A stretch of DNA of 64,000 bases from positions 124,001-188,000 of the forward strand of contig NZ_JAHYXK010000001.1 in assembly GCF_019443125.1 (NCBI RefSeq), read 5' to 3'. A model generated the notes under the pieces. It was not told the origin of the DNA, searched no databases, and was given only the letters and a program-made list of their open reading frames with translations. The translations under genes were made by a program, and so were the position numbers. This DNA comes from Pontibacter aydingkolensis (GTDB taxonomy: Bacteria; Bacteroidota; Bacteroidia; Cytophagales; Hymenobacteraceae). Shown one piece after another: positions 37,601 through 45,461 of the stretch. Positions within the stretch are counted from its first letter, which is position 1; each line of letters opens with the position of its first letter.

Positions 37601-38247
37601 TGCCCGTTTGGACGCAGGCAGAAATGCTTCGCCGCGAGAAAGAAGTGGTAGGATTCTACATGTCGGGCCACCCACTGGATCAGTTTAAGCTGGAGATAGA
37701 TTCGTACTGTACTTGCTCGCTAGATAGAATCGAAGAATATAAAACCCGTGATGTGAACGTGGCTGGTATGGTAACCGATGTGGTGATCCGAACAGCCAAA
37801 AACGGTAACCCATTTGCCCTATTCACAATCGAGGATTACGACACATCTATGCAGATGGCGTTGTTTGGGGAAGATTACGTAAAGTTCTCGCCTTACCTGA
37901 AGATGGGTTTATACTTGTTTATCCGGGGCAAAGTACAGCTGCGTTATAAAACCGAAGACCAATGGGAGCTAAAGCCGCAGAACATTCAGCTGCTAGGTGA
38001 TGTACTGGATAAAATGGCACAAGGTGTTCAGGTTAATGTTAACCTGCAGCTTTTCACGCCAAACCTGGCCGAAGCCTTAGAAAATGCCATCGTTACAAGC
38101 CCCGGCCAGAAACGCCTGGAAATTATGCTGCACGTGCCGGAGGAAAAACTTGCACTGCCAACCTACTCCAGAAAGTATAGAATTGACCCGAAACTGTTTT
38201 TGAGCTCGATAAAAGACCTGGGACTGGGTGAGTGTAAGCTGCTCTAG
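34627..38247 (+). CDS. dnaE: DNA polymerase III alpha subunit
   Basis: The protein has 1206 aa. Order: PHP domain from residue 4 (HLHTHTQYSLLDGQ, AVAMTDHGNMF), palm with GPGRGSAAGSAVAYC and the catalytic Asp pair in MPDIDIDFDD (about 455), fingers, tandem helix-hairpin-helix, and a C-terminal OB domain (about 1040-1120). It is the replicative polymerase subunit. The PHP metal ligands look largely retained. AAGTATA is rarer here than in neighbouring genes (five sites in 3.6 kb). Confidence 0.97.
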   Translation: MPVFSHLHTHTQYSLLDGQASISALMKKAQADGMPAVAMTDHGNMFAAFNFVNEANKYNVKPIVGCEFYLVTDRHQKTFSKEVKDVRHHQLLLAKDQEGYQNLAKLCSLSYIEGIYSKWPRIDKELLLKYSKGLIATSCCIGAEVPQAILWKSEEEAEEIFKWWLDVFGEDYYIEIQRHGLMNIDGTGKSQEDINQVLLKWAKKYNVKVICTNDSHYVDQEDWNAHDILLCVNTGEDQSTPVGDFTTKYYRFLSDDQKVIYDTIENVRNKYGHQSSVRQMLNRIDEAGQKTRFGFPNDQFYFKTQAEMNELFKDVPEAVDNTNDIVDKITPPVLKRDILLPNFPIPPEHAGPDAYLRHLTYEGAKKRYTDITPEVEERLDYELRIVETMGFAGYFLIVQDFINRGRDMGVFVGPGRGSAAGSAVAYCIGITNIDPIKYNLLFERFLNPERVSMPDIDIDFDDVNRQRVIDYVVDKYGKTQVAQIITFGTMAAKSSIKDVARSTSLPLAEANELAKMVPDTPGTTLAKAFMENLDLAAIREGTDHRAAVLKLAEKLEGSVRNTGIHAAGVIIAPDDITNYIPVSTSKDSDLLVTQFDGKVIESAGMLKMDFLGLKTLTIIKDAMELIKKNHGVEIDIDNIPIDDEKTYQLYQRGDTIGTFQFESEGMRMYLKDLQPTNIEDLIAMNALYRPGPMQFIPNFINRKHGKEEVEYPHELLEPILNYSYGIMVYQEQIMQTAQILAGYSLGGADLLRRAMGKKDMKKMAEEREKFIAGAAEIHKIPAKKASEVFDVMEKFAQYGFNRSHSAAYSVVAYQTGYLKAHYPAEYMAAVLTNNMNDIKKVTFFIEEARKQGVAVLGPDVNESLLKFNVNEQGQIRFGLGAIKGTGEAAVDAIIAERENGLYQDIFDFAKRINLRAVNKKTFESMALAGCFDSWELYHRAQLIEIPEGESMSILEKAIRYGNSYQAEQQAAQQSLFGGGAAVAAPLPKIPEVPVWTQAEMLRREKEVVGFYMSGHPLDQFKLEIDSYCTCSLDRIEEYKTRDVNVAGMVTDVVIRTAKNGNPFALFTIEDYDTSMQMALFGEDYVKFSPYLKMGLYLFIRGKVQLRYKTEDQWELKPQNIQLLGDVLDKMAQGVQVNVNLQLFTPNLAEALENAIVTSPGQKRLEIMLHVPEEKLALPTYSRKYRIDPKLFLSSIKDLGLGECKLL

Positions 38248-38358
38248 GACTGGGATTGATAGGATTAAAGGATTCACAGGATTAACTTCTTGTGTAATTG
38301 ATAAAGTATAAAATAGGTGTGCTGCTGTCGTGGCATACCTTTTTTGTTCTTGCTCTTT

Positions 38359-38470
38359 CGGACTTCCTAGTCCGGAAGCCATCTGACGGGGATTTCCTAA
38401 TCCCCGTGTCACGGTTAACGCGGATTAGGAAATCCGCTTCAGGTTTAGTTTCGGATTAGGAAATCCGAAA
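38359..38470. repeat. REP palindrome array upstream of the RAYT gene
   Basis: Four hairpins share the core GGATT: CGGACT-TCCT-AGTCCG (38359-38374), ACGGGGATT-TCCT-AATCCCCGT (38386-38407), GCGGATT-AGGA-AATCCGC (38420-38437) and TTTCGGATT-AGGA-AATCCGAAA (38449-38470). The first two have TCCT loops and the last two AGGA loops, so the array is two head-to-head pairs. This is the arrangement of REP/BIME units next to their own RAYT gene, which begins 33 bp further on. Confidence 0.85.
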
Positions 38471-38502
38471 CAGCATAGAGTTATTCAAAGTATAAAACTC
38501 CC

Positions 38503-39048
38503 ATGGGAATCAAAAACAGAATTGTACCCGGAGGTTTATACTTTCTGACGATGACGGTAGTCGATTGGGTAAATATCTTCACACGTCCTGTTTACAAGCA
38601 TATTATAGTTGATGCTCTCAGATTTTGTCAGGAAAACAAAGGTCTGCGGCTCCACGCCTGGGTATTGATGAGCAACCACCTGCACCTGATCGCCTCAACG
38701 GCAGAAGACAAAAATCTATCAGACATCCTCCGCGATTTTTAGCAGTTTACCAGCCGCAAAATTATAACAACCATCTAGGAAGAACCTGAAAGCCGCAGGC
38801 AATGGTTACTGCATCGCTTTGAGTTCAATGCCAGACAAAATCCCAAAGTACGATATTACAAAGTATGGCAAGATGGAAACGAGGCAAAGGAGCTTCTATC
38901 CAATGCTTTCATTGACCAAAAGCTTAACTATATCCACCAGAACCCGGTGCGGGCAGAGTGGGTAAACGAGCCGGAGCATTACCGATATAGCTCTGCCACC
39001 AATTATGCCGATCTATACAGTTTGCTGCACATGGAGATGCTGGATTAA
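38503..39048 (+). pseudogene. REP-associated tyrosine transposase (RAYT), broken by two nonsense codons
   Basis: A single frame of 181 codons runs from ATG at 38503 to TAA at 39046-39048, with in-frame TAG at codon 80 (38740-38742) and codon 92 (38776-38778). The HUH motif is N-H59-L-H61-L in VLMSNHLHLIAS and the catalytic Tyr143 is in LNYIHQNPVRAEW. Family text continues across both stops (ILRDF, QFTSRKI, then RRQWLLHRFEFNA), so both are point changes and not frameshifts. RAYTs move REP sequences by nicking single-stranded DNA. This copy is probably dead unless suppressed. Confidence 0.9.
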
Positions 39049-39274
39049 GCTTTTTATACTTTTCTTAATTGCCACCCTTACTTATACTTTTAACACCTTA
39101 CTCTACAAACTTTTATGCTTGATACTTGCTTCTTAAACTTTTACCACCAAAATTTGTTTATACAAACATTTTATACTTCTACCTGTTATTCGCCGTAAGT
39201 ATACAGATATGCCCTGCATATATAAAGTATAGGCAATAAGACAGCTTGTCAGGTAAACAGAGTTTGGGCAGATA

Positions 39275-39305
39275 TTTGCCAAACTTATAATTGTTACTAT
39301 ATTTA
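39275..39305 (+). promoter_or_regulatory. Promoter for trxA
   Basis: TTTG at 39275-39278, exactly 19 bp, then TATATTTA at 39298-39305. It lies 34 bp before the ATG. The gap 39049-39274 is very rich in TATACTT/AAGTATA words and holds no gene. Confidence 0.55.
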
Positions 39306-39339
39306 AGAACAGAATTTAACACAACAAACCGTTAAAGTT

Positions 39340-39666
39340 ATGGCTAACAAAGCATTAGAAATTACAGATGCAAATTTTGATGAGATCATCAATTCAGATA
39401 AACCAGTATTGGTAGACTTTTGGGCAGAATGGTGCGGACCGTGCCGCATGGTAGGCCCGATTGTAGAAGAGTTGGCTGGCGAGTACGAAGGCAAAGCCGT
39501 TATCGGTAAAGTAGACGTAGACGCTAACCCACAGACATCTGCCAAATTCAGTATCCGTAGCATCCCTACCCTTCTTGTTTTCAAGAATGGCGAAGTGGTG
39601 GACAAGCAGGTAGGCGCTGTGCCTAAAAATGTGCTGTCGCAGAAGCTGGATGCCCAGATGGCTTAA
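39340..39666 (+). CDS. trxA: Thioredoxin
   Basis: The protein has 108 aa, the classical length. The active site is WCGPC at residues 31-35 (redox Cys32 and Cys35) in VDFWAEWCGPCRM. The cis-Pro lies in SIRSIPTLLVF. It is a cytoplasmic disulfide reductase working with thioredoxin reductase. It has its own promoter and a shared bidirectional terminator. Confidence 0.97.
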   Translation: MANKALEITDANFDEIINSDKPVLVDFWAEWCGPCRMVGPIVEELAGEYEGKAVIGKVDVDANPQTSAKFSIRSIPTLLVFKNGEVVDKQVGAVPKNVLSQKLDAQMA

Positions 39667-39680
39667 TCAAAGTATAAAGC

Positions 39681-39729
39681 ATAAACAGCGAAGCCTCTCT
39701 TGTTACTCAGGAGAGGCTTCGCTGTTTAT
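39681..39729. terminator. Bidirectional terminator after trxA
   Basis: A perfect 19-bp stem (39681-39699 with 39711-39729) between convergent trxA and the DUF421 gene. AAAGTATAAAG precedes it. Confidence 0.75.
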
Positions 39730-39750
39730 ATAGCCTACCAATATTAATCC

Positions 39751-40257
39751 TTAATCTTTACATATAATACTGATATCGCCGCTACGCTCCAGATAGGCCC
39801 TGTGAATACTACTGATGTCTGGTTTGTGCCCTGAGCTGCGTAAGGCCTCTTTTATATCATTTTCGGTTACACTGCTGCTACGCATAACATTTTTTTGCAT
39901 TTCTCCGTCTTTAACCAGCGCTTTGGGCTTGCCTTTGATCATGTTGCCAAAACCAAATGAAGAATGATAGGCTACTATAGCTAATAGCTTATGTAATATA
40001 ACCAGAGTAAAAGCTGCAAAAATAGTGGCCCAGAAAGGTGAGTTACCTGTTATAGCGCGGCTTAAGATAGAGCCATAGATTATACCCAGTACTATATCAA
40101 AGGCAGTATTCTTACCAAAGATGCGGTGATTGCCCACCCTGATAATGGCAAGTGCTACAAAAAACACCACGATGGCTCTTAAAGACATTTGCCACCAGTT
40201 CAGCGACTCAGCACCAATCCCCAATAAGTGATCAATCGTTTCTAAAGTTTCCTGCAT
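39751..40257 (-). CDS. DUF421 (YetF-type) membrane protein
   Basis: The protein has 168 aa with three membrane helices (about 25-100), then the small DUF421 domain with GKPKALVKDGEMQKNVMRSSSVTENDIKEALR. YetF-type proteins are found in spores of Bacillus and widely elsewhere; their role here is unknown. It is shorter than the Bacillus type, which has a second DUF421-like half. It follows the 644-aa gene by 37 bp on the same strand and may be cotranscribed. Confidence 0.82.
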   Translation of the reverse strand: MQETLETIDHLLGIGAESLNWWQMSLRAIVVFFVALAIIRVGNHRIFGKNTAFDIVLGIIYGSILSRAITGNSPFWATIFAAFTLVILHKLLAIVAYHSSFGFGNMIKGKPKALVKDGEMQKNVMRSSSVTENDIKEALRSSGHKPDISSIHRAYLERSGDISIICKD

Positions 40258-40294
40258 ACTTCAGAAAACGAAGCACCCTCAGAAGGGTTTCTTC

Positions 40295-42229
40295 TTATCC
40301 CTGACCTACCTCGCTGCAGTTGCACAAGGTCTTATCCAGGCTATACAGGATCTCAAAGTTCTGCTCAACCTCTTTCATAAGCTGCTGTAGCCTGGTATTG
40401 TACTCCTGCACTTTAGAGAGCCTTGTAGCTTCCGGTTCCTGCTTGTTAAACTCGTCGAGTTGCTTTATACTTTTGCCGAACTCGTTGTTCTTTTCGTGCA
40501 TGCGGCTAACATATAGCTCCAGCGTGGGGTTAGCGGCAGCTGTTGCAGTTTGCAGATTGCTTTCGATGCACAGCTGCTTCTTTAGGTTTTTGAACACAGT
40601 TTGCTCAGCCAACTGGTTAAGCTCATTTTTCTTATTAAGTGCTTGCCTTAACTTAAAGCTATCGTATCGTTTGTTATACTCTGTAACAGCATCGCGTACT
40701 TTATCGCGGCAGCTTTGGCACTTGCTTGATGTAGCCTTGTCGAGCAGGGCGTTGCGCTGGGCCAAGGTTTCGTCGCTTGCCTCTGCAGCACTTAGTTTCT
40801 GTAGGTCCTGGGCAAAAACCTCGTTATACTGCAGGTCTTCCAGCTTTTTTATTAGCCTGATAATAGCCTCACCTTCAACCGACGCCGACAAAAACTCCTG
40901 CTTTGGAAGCTCTACGGCATGCAGTTTTGCAAGGGCTGCTTCACGCTTCTCGGGGGTATTCCAGCTTTTTGGCTCATTTTCCAGTTCGCGCAATGTGTTT
41001 ACCAGTATCTTACCGTTTTTCAGGTTATGGTCGGCCTCTAAGTATAGATCTGCGTTGCCAAGTATGGCCTCATACTCCTGCTTAAAGATGTTGATATACG
41101 TGCTGTTCTTTGCAAATTCTTTTTCGCGGGCATCGTATGTGCTTTTTAAACGCTTGTACTCCTGCACTATCCCGAACAGGTTTTTGGCATTTACCTCAGG
41201 GCTATTGTTGCGATAGTTCAGGCGGTACGTGTTCAGGTTCTGCTTCATCTCGGCAAACACACGCAGAAACTCCACATATAGCTTCTCCTGACGGAAGGTC
41301 TCATCGTTTACCAGCTTTTGCTCATAAGCGCTTAGTATCTTTTGCTTGCGCTTTTCAATCAGGTCCAGAGTTACTTCATCGCCTGTAAGTACATCCATTT
41401 TGTAGAGCGACTTATAGTTAGCCACCACCATAAACGGATAGTCTTTATAGGCGGTAAGCTCTTCCAGGCTCTTACGGTCCAGTTTATTAGAGCTTTTAGA
41501 AAGGTAATCAGTAAGCTTAACAGATTTTATAGTTACTGTTTTCACGTCTCCTGGCACAAACACATATATGCGTACTGAATGCAGGCGCGTGTCAAAATCC
41601 TGGCCTTCGTAAAGACGGATGGTAGAACTGAATTTATACTCTTTTTTTCCGGTGCGGGCATTAAGCAGGTTACCAAATTCACCAACCAGCGATAGCACTG
41701 CACTTGATGGGTTTGTAAGCTTGGAGAGGTTTACCAGTTGGTTAGCCACCAGGCTAAATACCTGGTCGCCGTCGTTGTTTGTAACAGCTTTGGCATTGAT
41801 AACGGCATCAATACTACTTTGCGCAGAGGTTAAGGGCATTTTATCGATAATACGCACTACCTCCAGGTGGTCGCTTACATGTGTTTTATACTCTCTCTTA
41901 TCCTCGTTAATGTGAAAGTTGTAAAGCGGATACACAATGGCGTCGTTGCCGAACAGCTTCATATTCTTTAGCTGCGCTGTTATAAAGAGGTACTCCAGCG
42001 AGTTGCCATACTTTTTCTTTGGCTTCCTTACTCCTTTCTCCAGTTCGTTGAGTACCCGGGTAAATTTATTTCCGTTAAACAGATAAATATCCGTGGACAA
42101 GTACTGCCATTCATCCGTAAAGGCAAAGTCGTCGTTATAACTATAGCCCAGGCGCGTTTCGATATTGCGTTGGGCAAAGGCCTGCTGGCAAAGCAGCAGC
42201 AGAAAAAAAGCGAAAACTATTTTCTTCAT
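40295..42229 (-). CDS. Large secreted protein of unknown function with coiled coils
   Basis: The protein has 644 aa. A signal peptide covers 1-19 (ending AFAQ). Residues 20-260 are beta-rich with a repeated DYLSKSS/FVPGDVKTVTI character. From about 290 on the protein is mostly helical with coiled-coil stretches. A CQSC motif lies near 505 and other Cys near 555 and at the end (LCNCSEVGQG). The four or more Cys may form disulfides in the periplasm. I do not recognise the family. A DUF421 gene follows. Confidence 0.65.
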   Translation of the reverse strand: MKKIVFAFFLLLLCQQAFAQRNIETRLGYSYNDDFAFTDEWQYLSTDIYLFNGNKFTRVLNELEKGVRKPKKKYGNSLEYLFITAQLKNMKLFGNDAIVYPLYNFHINEDKREYKTHVSDHLEVVRIIDKMPLTSAQSSIDAVINAKAVTNNDGDQVFSLVANQLVNLSKLTNPSSAVLSLVGEFGNLLNARTGKKEYKFSSTIRLYEGQDFDTRLHSVRIYVFVPGDVKTVTIKSVKLTDYLSKSSNKLDRKSLEELTAYKDYPFMVVANYKSLYKMDVLTGDEVTLDLIEKRKQKILSAYEQKLVNDETFRQEKLYVEFLRVFAEMKQNLNTYRLNYRNNSPEVNAKNLFGIVQEYKRLKSTYDAREKEFAKNSTYINIFKQEYEAILGNADLYLEADHNLKNGKILVNTLRELENEPKSWNTPEKREAALAKLHAVELPKQEFLSASVEGEAIIRLIKKLEDLQYNEVFAQDLQKLSAAEASDETLAQRNALLDKATSSKCQSCRDKVRDAVTEYNKRYDSFKLRQALNKKNELNQLAEQTVFKNLKKQLCIESNLQTATAAANPTLELYVSRMHEKNNEFGKSIKQLDEFNKQEPEATRLSKVQEYNTRLQQLMKEVEQNFEILYSLDKTLCNCSEVGQG

Positions 42230-42366
42230 AAACTACGTTAATTGTCTTGTAGCGGCGCAGGTGAACGCACCGAGACAGCGAAACGTTATTGATTGAACAT
42301 AAGTGCATTAAAATTGCTAATAATAACGCTATAATCATAAAATAATTATTTAAAGAAAGGGAAGAC

Positions 42367-42768
42367 ATGTTGAAATATGTGATGTGCGGTTTGGTAGTAT
42401 TAATATGTTCTGGAAGCTTGCAGGCCAATATGCCATCTGCAACTGCAGGTAGTGTTATAAACCGAACCGAAGCAGGTTTAACAGAAGTTGAAAAAGTAGA
42501 CAGGCTGATACAGTTTGTAAGAGGCTTGGAGGGTGCAACGTTCATCCGAAACGGCAGCGAGCACACCTGCAAACAGGCCGCCGATCATTTGCAGGCCAAA
42601 TGGCTAAAGCACAAAGATAAGATCAGTTCAGCAAGGGAGTTTATAGAGCTCCTCGCATCTAAATCCGGATTTTCAGGCGAGCCTTATAAAATAAGATTTA
42701 AAGATGGCACTGTACAAACCACTGGCTTTGTGTTAAGCCAGGAGCTAAAGAGATTGGAAAACCTGTAG
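42367..42768 (+). CDS. DUF5329-like secreted protein
   Basis: The protein has 133 aa with a signal peptide (about 1-20, ending LQANM). The mature part has the layout of DUF5329: EVEKVDRLIQFVRGLEGATF, IRNGSEHTCKQAADHLQAKW, then ISSAREFIELLASKSGFSGEPY and a final GTVQTTGFVLSQEL. The function of the family is unknown. The family call is from memory of the pattern. Confidence 0.65.
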   Translation: MLKYVMCGLVVLICSGSLQANMPSATAGSVINRTEAGLTEVEKVDRLIQFVRGLEGATFIRNGSEHTCKQAADHLQAKWLKHKDKISSAREFIELLASKSGFSGEPYKIRFKDGTVQTTGFVLSQELKRLENL

Positions 42769-42824
42769 TTATACTTTTATCCGTTGACCGGCGTTTTATA
42801 CTTCGAAGGCCAACGTATAAAAGT

Positions 42825-43208
42825 ATGAATCACACGATAAAAGAAATGTCTATGATACAACTGTTAGAAGAGTCTAAAGATGATTTAGTAGCCTTCAGGA
42901 TATCCGGGCATATCGACATAAACGACTACAACGTGATGTTACCTATTCTGGAAGAAAAGATAAAGCAACATGGCAAGATAAAGGTGTATGCCGAAGTACA
43001 GGATATTGAAGATTTTTCTATCAGGGCACTTTGGGAGGAAATAAGATTTGACTTTACACATGCCGCAGACTTTAGCCGCGCAGCTATTGTAGGCGACCAA
43101 AAATGGATAGACTGGATTACCCTTGCTGCAAAGCCTTTTACAACCGCCGAGGTTAAGTACTTTGACTTTAAACAGCGTGACCAGGCGTGGGCCTGGATAC
43201 ATGCCTGA
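42825..43208 (+). CDS. SpoIIAA-like (STAS/SEC14 superfamily) protein
   Basis: The protein has 127 aa from ATG 42825; ATGs at 42846 and 42852 are also possible. It fits the SpoIIAA-like group: LVAFRISGHIDINDYNVMLP, KIKVYAEVQDIEDFSIRALWEE, then RAAIVGDQKWIDWITLAAKPF and a final QRDQAWAWI. These are small lipid- or protein-binding domains, and their role in this setting is unknown. It follows the DUF5329-like gene by 56 bp, with two TATACTT/AAGTATA words in the gap. Confidence 0.78.
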   Translation: MNHTIKEMSMIQLLEESKDDLVAFRISGHIDINDYNVMLPILEEKIKQHGKIKVYAEVQDIEDFSIRALWEEIRFDFTHAADFSRAAIVGDQKWIDWITLAAKPFTTAEVKYFDFKQRDQAWAWIHA

Positions 43209-43220
43209 CCGATATAGCGT

Positions 43221-43272
43221 TTATAAAGCAGAAGGGCTGGGATTTCGAAATTCCAGCCCTTCTGCTTTATAA
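43221..43272. terminator. Terminator hairpin, possibly bidirectional
   Basis: A perfect 20-bp stem (43221-43240 with 43253-43272) with a self-complementary loop region. It lies 12 bp after the SpoIIAA-like gene and 18 bp past a possible short minus-strand reading frame. Confidence 0.75.
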
Positions 43273-43290
43273 TGTATTCATGCTGTTAAA

Positions 43291-43368
43291 CTAGTCTTTG
43301 TAGATAGACACTTCCTCCTTTCCGATTTTTATAACACCGTGGTACATTCCCGCCGAGTTGAAAGGCAT
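43291..43368 (-). CDS. Possible 25-residue small protein
   Basis: ATG at 43366-43368 on the minus strand opens MPFNSAGMYHGVIKIGKEEV, then five more residues and TAG at 43291-43293. The frame is closed upstream by TAA three codons before the ATG. It sits in the 43209-43498 gap in front of a strong hairpin terminator. The composition is balanced and hydrophilic. I do not recognise it, and chance is a real alternative. Confidence 0.25.
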   Translation of the reverse strand: MPFNSAGMYHGVIKIGKEEVSIYKD

Positions 43369-43498
43369 ATGTTCTTTTTACCGGTGCGTGTGGGGTTAAC
43401 TGTAAATTAGTGCTATATTAAAGATAGTCTGTTTAGCGTATTATCTACAATTTTGCAAAATGGCGGCCTAGGTGCAGTCTATACTTTAATAACACCAA

Positions 43499-44053
43499 AT
43501 GCTTTTACTCCGGCTCAAACACTGGCAGGCTTTCCTGCTTCTTTTTATACTTCCGTTTATACTTCGGTATGCGCTAACACAGCTTTTACCCGTTGCCGTC
43601 CTTGCCTCTTCGTCTGTGCTTTATACTTTAGTTGATGCGCTTCCAAGTATTGTTCCGGTGCTCTGGCTTTGGTGGCTGGGTTTATACTTTTACAGGCGCT
43701 TGCCGGGCAGCATTAACATAACTGCCGTATTCTTTAACCTGGGTGCCTTATACTTTGCCCTGTATATTCTTTTGCTGATCTATACACTGGGTATTGTGCA
43801 CGAAAGTATAATTGATGGAACACTTCCCTTGGGCATGCTGGCTTTACTAATCCCTATGCATTTGTTTGCCACCTTCTGTTACCTGTACGTGGTATACTTT
43901 GTGGCAAGAAGTATTGTGAGCGCAGCGCAGCAGCGGGTGGTGGCATTTCATGAATTTGTTCTGGTATTAGTGCAGGTATTGTTTCTGCCGATTGGCATTT
44001 GGTTCCTACAACCGCGCTTAAACAAATTTAACTCTGAAGGCCCTATAAACTAG
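43499..44053 (+). CDS. Five-helix membrane protein of unknown function
   Basis: The protein has 184 aa with about five hydrophobic helices and short loops, without a known motif. Its DNA carries seven AAGTATA/TATACTT words within 555 bp. Many are read as ATA-CTT (Ile-Leu) in membrane segments such as FLLLFILPFILR. I do not recognise the family. It has 239 bp behind it that are AT-rich and hold no other gene. Confidence 0.65.
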   Translation: MLLLRLKHWQAFLLLFILPFILRYALTQLLPVAVLASSSVLYTLVDALPSIVPVLWLWWLGLYFYRRLPGSINITAVFFNLGALYFALYILLLIYTLGIVHESIIDGTLPLGMLALLIPMHLFATFCYLYVVYFVARSIVSAAQQRVVAFHEFVLVLVQVLFLPIGIWFLQPRLNKFNSEGPIN

Positions 44054-44292
44054 GTATTTACTTTATACCTGATTGGTATTTAAACTCCTTAAATCCAATT
44101 TTTAAAATTATTTTGAATTTATATAGATAGAATACAATATATCAGTGAAATAAGCGTTTAGCAACAAAAATCTTATAGGTAAGACACTGATTTTATACTT
44201 TTTTATAGTTTACCGACCAATCTTTTACCATATTTGCAATCAAGTTTTATAAGCAATTAAATAAACCTTAAACTACAAATTCACAAACGCAC

Positions 44293-45003
44293 ATGAAATT
44301 CAACTTCTTCAAAGCGGCATTTACAATGTTGCTGTGCTCTTCCCTAATGGTATCTTGTGTTTCTTCTAAGAAGTACGAAGATCTGAAAGCTAGCAAAGAG
44401 GCTCAGGAGCGTGAGCTTGCTGACTCTAAAGCAAAAGCTGACCAATTAGCTGCATCTCTAAAAGAACGCGAGCAGAAGCTTGCTGAAATGGAGCGTGCCA
44501 TGAACGAGCAGCAAAAAGTATTGGATAACCTTAAAAATGAGGTTAACTCTGCTTTACAAGGCTTTAACCAAGGCGACCTTAGCGTTAGCGTAAGAGACGG
44601 CAAAGTATACGTTTCTATGTCTGACAAGCTTCTTTTTGCTACTGGTAGCACTAAAGTAAACACTGGTGGCCAAAAAGCGATCAACCAACTGGTAGACGTG
44701 CTTAAGAAAAACCAGCAGGTTGGTGTTATGGTAGAAGGCCACACAGACGACGTAACAGTTGCCAACGGCATGAAATACCTGACTGACAACTGGGACCTGA
44801 GCGTACTTCGCGCTACAGAGATCACGCGTATGATGACTGAGAAAGGTCTTTCTCCAGACAGAATCACGCCAGCTGGCCGTTCTTACTACATGCCAGTTGA
44901 CACAGGACGTTCTGCTGAGGCGAAAGCTAAAAACCGTCGTACTGAGATCATCTTAACTCCAGACTTCACTGAGATCTACAAGATCCTGGGTATCCAGGCG
45001 TAG
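44293..45003 (+). CDS. OmpA family (Pal-like) lipoprotein
   Basis: The protein has 236 aa with lipobox LMVSC at about 18-22. A coiled coil follows (about 28-85, rich in Ala, Lys, Glu and Gln), then an OmpA-like domain with DKLLFATGSTKVNTGGQKAI, VMVEGHTDDVTVANG and the Arg of AKNRRTEIIL. It anchors the outer membrane to peptidoglycan. Codon use is biased as in highly expressed genes (GCT, CGT, AAC), and AAGTATA is almost absent. A CATATTTG box at 44229-44236 may be its -7 element. Confidence 0.92.
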   Translation: MKFNFFKAAFTMLLCSSLMVSCVSSKKYEDLKASKEAQERELADSKAKADQLAASLKEREQKLAEMERAMNEQQKVLDNLKNEVNSALQGFNQGDLSVSVRDGKVYVSMSDKLLFATGSTKVNTGGQKAINQLVDVLKKNQQVGVMVEGHTDDVTVANGMKYLTDNWDLSVLRATEITRMMTEKGLSPDRITPAGRSYYMPVDTGRSAEAKAKNRRTEIILTPDFTEIYKILGIQA

Positions 45004-45022
45004 TTCTTTAACTGATTAAAGT

Positions 45023-45062
45023 AAAAAAAGCCGATGCTTCGTAAGAGGCATCGGCTTTTTTG
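45023..45062 (+). terminator. Terminator of the Pal-like gene
   Basis: An 18-bp stem with one G-T pair (45023-45040 with 45045-45062), GTAA loop, T run of seven. Confidence 0.75.
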
Positions 45063-45134
45063 TTTGTAGCTGAATCAGGGTTGTTGACCGGTGATTAAGG
45101 GGATTATATTGATTTATATGATTATCTGCAGTAC

Positions 45135-45400
45135 CGGGTCCAACCACCCCTGGCCCCTCCTTATCCAAGGCGGGGAATTCTGACCTTACTTTAACAGAAG
45201 CCTAAGATCTGTAGCTTCCGCTTAACCTCCCTTCTACCAGGATCTTTCCAAGATGACAAAAGAGAGGGCAGGGAATTGCGCTATAGGGACAGGTCGCGAC
45301 CTGTCCGCCATTGGCTTCAACAATAAAACTTATACTTCAGAACCTGCAAAGCCCGATTCCCCGCCTTAGATAAGGAGGGGCCAGGGGTGGTTGGATCCCG
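45135..45400. repeat. MITE-like element of the CCAACCACCCC family, best copy
   Basis: Ends at 45135-45177 and 45357-45400 are inverted repeats of 43 and 44 bp with one base added and one changed. They run from CGGGTCCAACCACCCCTGG to GGCGGGGAA. The 179-bp interior has the ACCTCCCTTCTACCAGGATC segment also seen at 9210 and a perfect 20-bp palindrome, GGACAGGTCGCGACCTGTCC, at 45287-45306. There is no coding frame and no clear target duplication. It fills most of the 45063-45461 gap. Confidence 0.8.
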
Positions 45401-45410
45401 TGACGCAAAA

Positions 45411-45428
45411 GACGCAAAATATTGCGTC
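45411..45428. repeat. Solo GACGCAA palindrome
   Basis: GACGCAAAATATTGCGTC followed by TCTACA. It is the terminal sequence of the 209-bp element family standing alone directly after the element above. Confidence 0.65.
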
Positions 45429-45461
45429 TCTACAATCTCAACAATAATTAACAATCAGCCA

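Noticed and set aside
38740..38778. TAG reassignment or readthrough as explanation of the RAYT stops
   Set aside because: Other genes in the window end in TAG normally (for example 238-240 and 19435-19437), so a changed code is not supported. Decay is simpler.
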